Below are positions 27,660-35,600 of a stretch of 64,000 bases of DNA, piece by piece. The DNA lies in assembly GCF_030389965.1 (NCBI RefSeq), contig NZ_CP128400.1, positions 1,860,001 through 1,924,000 on the forward strand, written 5' to 3'. The notes below the pieces were generated by a model. It made no database searches. It saw nothing but the letters and a program-made list of their open reading frames with translations, and was not told the origin of the DNA. This stretch comes from Candidatus Chlorohelix allophototropha (GTDB lineage Bacteria; Chloroflexota; Chloroflexia; Chloroheliales; Chloroheliaceae). Positions within the stretch are counted from its first letter, which is position 1. Each line of letters begins with the position of its first letter. A program made the translations under genes and the position numbers.

Positions 27660-28208
27660 ATGGTACAAAACAAAAAGTTGAATATTCGTTTGGCTTCACC
27701 TGCCGATGCCAGTTTGGTTGGAGAACTGAGCAACCGCAGCCTTGCTGAAATCGCGGCTGTAGGCGGTAGCTCAGCAGATAAGGAAGCCTACTATGAGGCT
27801 TGCTTAGACAGCGACAAGCACCGCAATGAACTTGCCAACCCTCGCCAGTTCTTTATATTGGCAGAAGTCAAGCAAGGGCCGGTGGGATATGCCAAATTGC
27901 GGGCTAACCACCCAACCGTCAAAATCAATTGCCAACGCCCCATTGAATTAGTGCGGCTGTATGTGCGGCGAGAACTAAACGGCATGGGGGTGGGAGCCGC
28001 CCTATTGCAATCGCTGCTTAAAGAAGCCGAAAACAGGGGTTTCGATACAATCTGGCTGACGGTGTGGGAAAATAATTACGGTGCGCGCGCTTTTTATCGG
28101 CAGTTTGGTTTTGTGGAAGCGGGAACTCAGATTCAAAGCTCTGGTGACGATAAACAATATGACCTATTGTTATACCGTTCTATCCCGTGGCACGCACCCC
28201 AACAATAA
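27660..28208 (+). CDS. GNAT-family N-acetyltransferase
   Basis: A 182-residue GNAT protein with IRLASPADASLVGEL, the acetyl-CoA-binding region LVRLYVRRELNGMGVGAALLQSLL, and WENNYGARAFYRQFGFVEAG. The closest general type is the YkkB/PaiA-like branch. The substrate is unknown. It is probably co-transcribed with the preceding GNAT gene and followed by a hairpin before the convergent methyltransferase. Confidence 0.88.
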   Translation: MVQNKKLNIRLASPADASLVGELSNRSLAEIAAVGGSSADKEAYYEACLDSDKHRNELANPRQFFILAEVKQGPVGYAKLRANHPTVKINCQRPIELVRLYVRRELNGMGVGAALLQSLLKEAENRGFDTIWLTVWENNYGARAFYRQFGFVEAGTQIQSSGDDKQYDLLLYRSIPWHAPQQ

Positions 28209-28232
28209 CGCGCGTAGTAAGAAAGATTTTAG

Positions 28233-28255
28233 ACAAGGGGAATTACATCCCTTGT
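28233..28255. terminator. Possible terminator between convergent genes
   Basis: ACAAGGG and CCCTTGT form a 7-bp stem with a 9-base loop, with TTTCAT after it. It lies between the second GNAT gene (plus) and the methyltransferase (minus). Confidence 0.55.
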
Positions 28256-28281
28256 TTCATGCTTATAATCCGCTTTTTTCG

Positions 28282-28971
28282 CTACCAGACTTTGATGGCA
28301 ACAATTATATGCGCCTCGCCTTGCTCATCCTCGAACATTTCATCCCGCCGCAACAGCCCCACTTCGCGTAATAGCAAATCAAAGCGACCGTAACCAGTAT
28401 TATCGGAAGGTCTGCCGCCATAGCCTAGCACTTGCGTATAGAGCCACAACAGGAAGCGCGCACGCCGATTAAAAGGGTGTAGTTGGGCAGTATCCACAAT
28501 AATCAGCTTGCCGCCCGGATACAGTACCCGTACCACCTCTAATAGAGTCTCAGGTTCCATTATATAAGAGGCAGGGAAGGTGCATACCACCGAAGTAAAG
28601 GTTTCATCGGGAAAGGGCAGTTTATAAGCTTTGGCAAGCGCCAACGCCGGGGTTTTGCCAGCCGCGCGTATCTTGCGCTGCGCCTGTTTTAGCATGGGCG
28701 CGCTGGCATCTACTCCGGTGGTAACACAGCCCCATCTTAGCAGTTCGAGGTACAACGTGCCGGTTCCGCAACCAAGATCAAGCACTTGCTTACCGACCAG
28801 ACGCGGCAATACCGCCCGTTGCCATTTAGCCCACTGACCGAGAAAAGCGATTTCGGCGATTTTATCGTACAAGGGAGCGAGGGGATAATAAAGCGCCTGA
28901 AACGCCAACCTAAGCAAGCTAGTGACCAACAGGCGCAGTAATCGCAACGGGAGCAATAGCGGTTTAGCCAT
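28282..28971 (-). CDS. Class I SAM-dependent methyltransferase
   Basis: A 229-residue protein with an N-terminal hydrophobic/basic helix (about residues 5-35), then SAM motif I VLDLGCGTGTLYLELLRWG, acidic motif II TTGVDASAPML, and the post-motif YPGGKLIIVDT. The fold is that of UbiE/COQ5-like small-molecule methyltransferases; the hydrophobic N-terminus suggests a membrane-associated lipid or quinone substrate (inference). The start lies 2 bp after the stop of the molybdenum oxidoreductase gene (TAG-GA-ATG), so the two are translationally coupled. Confidence 0.88.
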   Translation of the reverse strand: MAKPLLLPLRLLRLLVTSLLRLAFQALYYPLAPLYDKIAEIAFLGQWAKWQRAVLPRLVGKQVLDLGCGTGTLYLELLRWGCVTTGVDASAPMLKQAQRKIRAAGKTPALALAKAYKLPFPDETFTSVVCTFPASYIMEPETLLEVVRVLYPGGKLIIVDTAQLHPFNRRARFLLWLYTQVLGYGGRPSDNTGYGRFDLLLREVGLLRRDEMFEDEQGEAHIIVAIKVW

Positions 28972-28973
28972 TC

Positions 28974-29579
28974 CTACCAGTTATCATCGTTGTAACGTTC
29001 TTCTTTCCACGGGTCGGCGCTATTGCTGTAACCGTTGCGCTCCCAGAAACCGGGCTTATCCTCGCTCATAAACTCCAGACCGCGCAACCACTTCGCGCTT
29101 TTCCAGAAGTATTTCTTAGGAACGAGCAGGCGCAAGGGATAGCCATGATCGCGGGCGAGCGGCTTTCGGTCGAAGCTATGCGCCAGCATCACATCATCAT
29201 CCAGAAAGACTTCGAGCGGTATATTGGCGGTAAAGCCGTGTTCAGCATGCGCCAGCACAAAGTGGGATTCTGGCTTTAGCTTGACGTTTTTCATCAAATC
29301 TTTGACCAGCACGCCCGTCCAGACCGTATCCAATTTGCTCCAGCGCGTTACGCAGTGAATATCGGTGGTGATTTCACTTTGCGGCAACGCCATAAGTTCA
29401 TCCCAATTAAAGCGCACCGGTTCTTCAACAGTGCCGAATATTTTAAAATCCCATTTTGCCAGATCGGTAAAGGGCACCGGCCCATAGTGCAAAACAGGAA
29501 AGCGGTCGGTAAGAGACTGACCCGGAGGTACGCGCTTTGACATATCCGGGTCAGGTTTCTTAAAGAATTGAAAAGCCAT
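28974..29579 (-). CDS. Sulfite oxidase-like molybdopterin oxidoreductase
   Basis: A 201-residue protein containing only the molybdopterin domain of the sulfite oxidase/MsrP (YedY) family: WDFKIFGTVEEPVRFNWDELMALP, the Mo-ligand Cys in TDIHCVTRWSKLD, and GYPLRLLVPKKYFWKSAKWL. No twin-arginine or other signal peptide is visible, so it appears cytoplasmic, unlike exported MsrP. The redox partner is unknown. It is coupled to a methyltransferase gene, which is not a standard partner. Confidence 0.9.
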   Translation of the reverse strand: MAFQFFKKPDPDMSKRVPPGQSLTDRFPVLHYGPVPFTDLAKWDFKIFGTVEEPVRFNWDELMALPQSEITTDIHCVTRWSKLDTVWTGVLVKDLMKNVKLKPESHFVLAHAEHGFTANIPLEVFLDDDVMLAHSFDRKPLARDHGYPLRLLVPKKYFWKSAKWLRGLEFMSEDKPGFWERNGYSNSADPWKEERYNDDNW

Positions 29580-29609
29580 TTATATTTTTAAAACCTCCGA
29601 TTTAAATCT

Positions 29610-30035
29610 TTACCCAAAGAAAAAGCTCCACCAACTATCCCAGCCAGTTTTGCTTTTCTGTTCCAGCGTCGTAGTAGGCGCTTTTTGCCCGGCAGGAGCC
29701 TGCCCCGGACGAATTGCTACCCCGTTGACACCTTGCTGCACAGGCAATATCACGGTCTCATCGGGTCTAGCCAGACCCAAAGCTTGCCGCGCTACCAATT
29801 CTACGTAAAGCATGTACCCCGGTCCCTGTAAAAATTCAAGTTGCTGCTTGAGTTGGGTATTACGATCTTCGTATAAAGCCAGTTCCGCTTTCTTTTGGTC
29901 ACTCTGCTCGCGCATCTCACGAATACGGAAGGATTGACCGATATAAATTGCCACGAAAGCGACAGCCGCTACGACCAGCACGATAATAATTAACCGCGAA
30001 CTCAGCTTGGCTACGAGGGCACTTAGTCGGGTCAT
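29610..30035 (-). CDS. FtsB/DivIC-like septum formation initiator
   Basis: A 141-residue protein with one N-terminal membrane helix (about residues 14-34), a coiled coil (REMREQSDQKKAELALYEDRNTQLKQQLEFLQ), then PGYMLYVELVARQALGLARPDETVILP. This ends with the ARxxLGLxxPxE motif typical of FtsB/DivIC divisome proteins. A short Pro/Gln-rich tail follows. The position beside unrelated enzymes gives no further clue. Confidence 0.85.
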   Translation of the reverse strand: MTRLSALVAKLSSRLIIIVLVVAAVAFVAIYIGQSFRIREMREQSDQKKAELALYEDRNTQLKQQLEFLQGPGYMLYVELVARQALGLARPDETVILPVQQGVNGVAIRPGQAPAGQKAPTTTLEQKSKTGWDSWWSFFFG

Positions 30036-30161
30036 TTCGTTCGCCTTTTACCTACGTTAATGATGAGTTTGCCAGTAATGCCCATTTTAGGGTTACGGGG
30101 TGATTATGTCAACGGGAAAGATATATAAAAAGAAACAAATTAGCCCACTTCGGCAACTTCT

Positions 30162-30536
30162 TCAGTTAGAATTTTCCAAATGAGTGGCTAGTACCTTTAG
30201 GAGGTCATCCAGAGAAAAGGGCTTAATAATGTATTCATCTGCGCCGAGTTCTAGACCGGCTTTGATACTGGATTTTTCAGCTTTGGCGGAGAGTATTATA
30301 AAAGGGGTGGTTTCAAAGCGTTTATCCTGACGCAGCGTTTCTAAAATTGCGAATCCATCCATTTTTGGCAAAAGGATGTCACATATGATTGCGTCTGGTT
30401 GTAATTCCTGCGCCATTTTAAGCCCATCAGCGCCATTTGTGGCGGTAAGAACATCATACCCTTCGGACTGGAGAAATAAAACTATATTTTCCACCAGTAG
30501 TTTTTCATCTTCAATTAGCAAAATTCGTTTTGCCAT
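30162..30536 (-). CDS. Single-domain response regulator (CheY-like)
   Basis: A 124-residue receiver with no output domain: the acidic pair in LLIEDEKLL, the phospho-acceptor Asp in AIICDILLPKMDG, Thr/Ser in FIILSAKAEKS and Lys in YIIKPFSLDDLL. It likely passes phosphate to, or binds, a partner protein. No kinase gene is adjacent; the nearest are the PAS kinases at 38.4 and 44.8 kb. Confidence 0.93.
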   Translation of the reverse strand: MAKRILLIEDEKLLVENIVLFLQSEGYDVLTATNGADGLKMAQELQPDAIICDILLPKMDGFAILETLRQDKRFETTPFIILSAKAEKSSIKAGLELGADEYIIKPFSLDDLLKVLATHLENSN

Positions 30537-31299
30537 TAATAATCCTGACGATTTCTTTTAGCAGATAAAAGCCAAACCACCGAGTATGTGGTTTTGCGGT
30601 TACAGCAAGGGTTAAGGTGATCACTATTAAGATTGTGGTTAGCAAGTAAGCGCACTACTTTATGTCAATTTATTAAATTTTATTTACGGGATTTACAATT
30701 CGAATATAATTAAGTAAGGCATACTCATAAAGTAGCTTGGTAGATTATACAATACAACTTCACACTATACTAATAATACACTACAGCTATTTATATATGG
30801 TAAAAGTTGTCTAAAAAATAGGTGAAAGTTGTCTAACTTTATCGGCATTCAATATTGCCCTGTGTAATGCTTAGGTACATAACGATCATTTTATATACAT
30901 TTTATAGTATTTATTAGCGTGGTGTGGGATAATTTTGTTTATTTATTAATTAATATTTTTATTGGATTTGTGTTAACCAAAATATATTATTCTTGATAGC
31001 AGGCTATATTTTAATTCCAGACTCCCCGGATAGCCTTTTGTTTCACGATTTTAATTCGATTCTTAAGATATAAGTCTCTTGAGAAAGTTATAGTTAAATT
31101 CATCACAATACTGAGTTCGTGAAATGATAAGCAAAACTTCAAGGCAACTACAGATAAAATTACCGATAGCAGAGTTTCGTTTAGAGGAACAGCAAAAGCG
31201 TGGTGTATTATGTAAAGCAACAATAGCAGGGCTGGCATAGTAGCGGCTAACGCTGTGGTTGCCAGCCCCGGAAACTGGAGATTAATTCAATGGAACGGT
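30537..31299. other. Long AT-rich intergenic stretch
   Basis: About 760 bp without a supported gene. It is markedly AT-rich around 30650-31010. One minus-strand frame (31011-31238) is hydrophobic but has no ribosome site or family resemblance. No repeat or structured RNA recognised. Confidence 0.5.
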
Positions 31300-32280
31300 C
31301 TAGCTATCCCCGTTTTGCTCTTTGCGAAGCCGCACGCCCATTTCAATCAACAGGTTGCCGATATCCTTGGTGTTGAGCTTTTCGAAAAAGAGTGTTTCAA
31401 CCTGTGCGCTAAGGTCACGCCGTAGGTTGTTAATACCTTCCTGCAAGTGCCGCTCAATAATGCTGACTTTCTCCAGCATCTCACGGCGGTAGCTCTGCAA
31501 GCGAGCTTCAAGAGCTTCAAAATCCTGCTTGGTGCGTTCTTCCAGCGAATTATAATTGTTTTCTAACGTTGCATGTGAATCTTGCTGGCGGGAGGCAGAG
31601 GTTCGAAACTCTTCGTAAATAGCTTCGAGGCGTGCATCAAACGTCTTGAAACGTCGTTCGGCTTCACGTTGCTGTGAACCGTAAATAATACCACGTAAGG
31701 TTTCTATCTCCTTATCACGGCTAGCTTGTGAATCCTGTTCGAGATCATCGTTTCCGTTCAGGTTTGGGTTGAAACTGGAATCAAGCATCTTAGGTTTTAC
31801 CTCCGCTACAATATTATTGTTCTTGTTTCCGCTTATCTTTTCACTGGTACTAACATTTTTGCCTTGCTCATCAGTGCTAACAGCCTCTAGCTGTTTAGGT
31901 GAGTTGGCTTGTGCAACTTCTAATTTTTGTTCAGGTTCGGTAACGGACTGCGCTTTTACTACTGCTTCTTCCTCAGAATGGGTGGATTCCAATGCGACTT
32001 GGTTCTTCGAATCTTCATCCGAATCTGCCTTAAGTAAATCTGCTTTGGAGGCGGTTATCTCGGCATCAGGTACGGCTGAGGGCTGTTCCGTTTCTACCGC
32101 CGAATTTTCAGGTACTGCTACTGCGTCATCAGCTTCCACCGCACCATCCAAATCAAGTGAATTTAACTGATCGAGACTTGCATCTTCAAGAACCTCAGCT
32201 ACTGCCTCTATTTTTTCAGATTCAGTAGTGCCTGATTTCTTTTCTGACTTAGCCACTTCCGCTTTTTCTTTCGAACTCAT
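31300..32280 (-). CDS. Acidic, coiled-coil protein of unknown function
   Basis: A 326-residue protein in two halves. Residues 1-170 are low-complexity and acidic (Glu/Ala/Val/Ser), probably disordered. Residues 175-326 form a long charged helix/coiled coil (ETLRGIIYGSQQREAERRFK, SLEERTKQDFEALEARL, ISERHLQEG-like), ending with FEKLNTKDIGNLLIEMGVRLR. No membrane segment is present. The start is set at 32280: GGAGG precedes this ATG, while an earlier in-frame ATG lacks a site. It lies downstream of and in the same direction as the giant pseudokinase gene and shares its Glu/Ala-rich style. Partnership is an inference. Confidence 0.7.
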   Translation of the reverse strand: MSSKEKAEVAKSEKKSGTTESEKIEAVAEVLEDASLDQLNSLDLDGAVEADDAVAVPENSAVETEQPSAVPDAEITASKADLLKADSDEDSKNQVALESTHSEEEAVVKAQSVTEPEQKLEVAQANSPKQLEAVSTDEQGKNVSTSEKISGNKNNNIVAEVKPKMLDSSFNPNLNGNDDLEQDSQASRDKEIETLRGIIYGSQQREAERRFKTFDARLEAIYEEFRTSASRQQDSHATLENNYNSLEERTKQDFEALEARLQSYRREMLEKVSIIERHLQEGINNLRRDLSAQVETLFFEKLNTKDIGNLLIEMGVRLRKEQNGDS

Positions 32281-32681
32281 AGTTCCTCCAACTAAAAAGG
32301 AGTGTTTCATTTTGTCGCAAGAATCGAGACAACTATACTAGAGTTTCTCTAATAATTAAAAAAGAACCTGATATATTAACAATCAACTCAGGCGCTAAAA
32401 AATTAAATCGAGCTAAGGATTAATCTTCCTAATATTTGTCCAAACCATTCGGCTCAAACCATTGCACAGTATATTTTGGTATTTGGAGCTAGAAATGCAA
32501 TTTATTTTATCATAATGTGAGGCAAAATAACTGAATCCTTCAGATATTGCCAGAATGGATTTTACCTATCAATATCATCTTTAACCTGAGCAAGCAAACA
32601 GGCTGCAACTTTATTCTCGGCAGCCTTCTCAAAAATTTTCACGCTTTTTATTCTTTAGCGCGATATAAGGAATTTTGCCAC
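32281..32681. other. AT-rich intergenic stretch
   Basis: 400 bp between the giant kinase-like gene and the coiled-coil gene, both on the minus strand. No gene, repeat or clear promoter seen. Confidence 0.5.
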
Positions 32682-35600
32682 CTAGAGTCCGATAATTCGA
32701 ATATCGGAGATGCCAACGCCACCTGTTACGATTCCAATTTTACCCACAGTAATTCCCGGCGGTAAATCGGTTTTGAACAATTTGTATTCACGACTGCCTG
32801 TATAGATATAAAGGGCATTATCCCTAAGCTGAATTATGATAGGTTTGGCGTAACGGGTTTCCTCGTTACAATAGGTATAGCTTGTTGTAACGCTGGTATT
32901 CAATATCTGTTTGCCATCGGTTTTTGTATTTATATCGTATAACAAACAGTTAAAGAAAGAAACGCTGATGTAGCTTTTGGAAGTGTCGAGTGTTCCGTTA
33001 GCGGGTTCGCCATTAACATAGAAGTACAAGCCAAGCGATTTGGTATATACGAATGATTCCGACACCAGCGATACTTCAAAATTCGGAGCCGCCCCTATAT
33101 CGAGCAGCAACGTGCCGGGGCGATTATCTACCGTCTTGAATACGCTGTCTACCACGTTCCATTTGTTATCGATCAGTTTCCACTTGGGGCTATAGCTAGG
33201 CATGAAGTTATCAGCGAATAAGACCGGCAGATTGGTTCTAAGCTCTCGCTCAAGTCGGGGTTGCGAGGTATCAAAAGTAGCCCCTTGAATATTCAAACTG
33301 CTCACCAACGAGGTAAGAGATGAATTGACAGTCGAGGTGGTATTGGGAACGAGCTTAACCGTATTAACCGGCGCTTTTGCTAGAGTAACCAGCAATATCA
33401 GCAATATACCCGCAAATAACAGGATGAAGATTTTAACAACCAGCGGTAAGGAGTGTAAACTGAATGTGGGTTGTTGTACGGTTTTTTCAGCTTCAGGCGC
33501 ACCCGGATGTTGCAGAATGAGCGGAACATCAAGTTGGGCAACCTGATTGGTTTTATCTTCTAGCTGAGAAGCTTGTATCCCTCCAACGTTGCTCTTGTAT
33601 GCCGAAGACCAACCGTTTATTGCCATTGTAGAAGTCTTAAGCTCCAACGGTTTCGTTTCAGGCGCAATTTTTGCGCTCATAAGCGGCTCAGTTTCAAGCG
33701 GAGGCTCAAAAGTGGGCGCATCTGGTTCTGTAACTAGCGTTGCCGCAATTCCCGAAGTGTTTTTCGCCAGTGCTTCATACAGATCAGCTTCATCCATTTC
33801 TATAAGCGGTTCATAGATTTTCACTTTTGTAGGCGCATCCTGTGTAGGTTCGATTTCCGGCGCTACAGCCTCTTCTGCCGCTTCCTCAATCGGATAGGCT
33901 TCCTCTGGCGTTTCTGCTTGCGCTTCGACCTCTAGCGCTTCGGTAGCTCCCTCCGCCTCTTCCGGCGCAAGCTCAGCCTCTTCCAATGCTGACTCTGCCT
34001 CTTCGGTTTCGGTTTCAAGAGCTTCGGCTTCTTCCTCAGCGATGGTTTCAGGGGCTACAGCCTCTTCCGCTGCTAACGCCCGCTCTAACTCTTCTAACTC
34101 TGCCGCCAACCTTGCGGCTTCAGCCTTTTCTGCTGCTATTTCCAGCTCAAGCTCTGCAAAAAACGCTTCTTCCTCTGATAGCTCTGTCGCCGCTTCTTCT
34201 TGCGGTTCTGCTTCTACCGCTTCGATCTCAAGAGTTTCAAGCTCTTCCGCCACTACTTCCGATTCAAGCTCAGCCTCTTCTACCAACTCAGCGACTTCGG
34301 CTTCTATCGTCTCTTCAGCTTCGGTCTCAAGAGGTTCAGCCTCTTCTGCCGCTATTTCCGATTCAGGCTCAGGCGCAAGCTCAGCCTCTTCTAGTTCTGT
34401 CGGTTCTGCTTCAAGAGCTTCAGGCTCTTCCGTTGCTACTTCCGATTCAAATTCAGATTCTTCTAGTTCTACAGTTTCAGCTTCAAGAGCTTCCGGTTCA
34501 GCCACTACTTCCGGCGCAAGCTCAGCCTCTTCTACCAACTCAACGACTTCGAGTTCAGGTGTTACAGCCTCTTCTACCAATTCAGCGACTTCGGCTTCTG
34601 ATTCAGCTTCTAATTCTTCCGCCGCTATTTCTGGCGCAAGCTCAGCCTCTTCTACCAACTCAACGACTTCGGCTTCTGATTCAGCTTCTAATTCTTCCGC
34701 CGCTACTTCCGGCTCAAACTCAGGTTCTTCCGCCGCTATTTCCGATTCAGGCTCAGGCGCAAGCTCAGCCTCTTCTAGTTCTGTCGGTTCTGCTTCTAAT
34801 TCTTCCGCTGCTATTTCTGGCTCAAGTTCAGATTCTTCTGCCGCTTCTTCTTGCGGTTCTAGTTCTATCGCTTCGGTCTCAAGAGCTTCAGCTTCAAGTT
34901 CAGGCTCTTCTGCCGCTTCTACTGGTGCAAGCTCAGCCTCTTCTAGTTCTGTCGGTTCTGCTTCTAATTCTTCCGCTGCTATTTCTGGCTCAAGTTCAGA
35001 TTCTTCTAGTTCTACAGTTTCAGCTTCAAGAGCTTCAGGTTCAGCCACTACTTCCGATTCAAGCTCAGGCGCAAGCTCACCCTCTTCTACCAACTCAGCG
35101 ACTTCGGCTTCTATCGTCTCTTCAGCTTCGGTCTCAAAAGCTTCCGCCTCTTCCGCTGCTATTTCTGGCGCAAGCTCAGGCTCTTCAGCTTCAAGAGCTT
35201 CAGGTTCAGCCACTACTTCCGATTCAAGCTCAGGCGCAAGCTCAGCCTCTTCCACCAACTCAGCGACTTCGGCTTCTGGTTCAGCTTCTAATGCTTCCGC
35301 TGCTATTTCTGGCTCAAGTTCAGATTCTTCTGCCGCTTCTTCTTGCGGTTCTGCTTCTACCGCTTCGATCTCAAGAGGTTCAGCTTCTTCTACCAATTCA
35401 GCGACTTCGGATTCTATCGCCTCTTCAGCTTCGGTCTCAAAAGCTTCCGCCTCTTCCGCTGCTACTTCCGATTCAAGCTCAGCCTCTTCCAGTTCTAACA
35501 TTTCGGCTGCGATCTCAAGAGGTTCAGCCTCTTCCGCCACTACTTCCGATTCAAGCTCAGCCTCTTCTAGTTCTGTCGGTTCTGCTTCAAGAGCTTCAGG

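Noticed and set aside
31011-31238. Minus-strand 75-codon hydrophobic frame
   Set aside because: No ribosome site, AT-rich surroundings, no recognisable family or partner.
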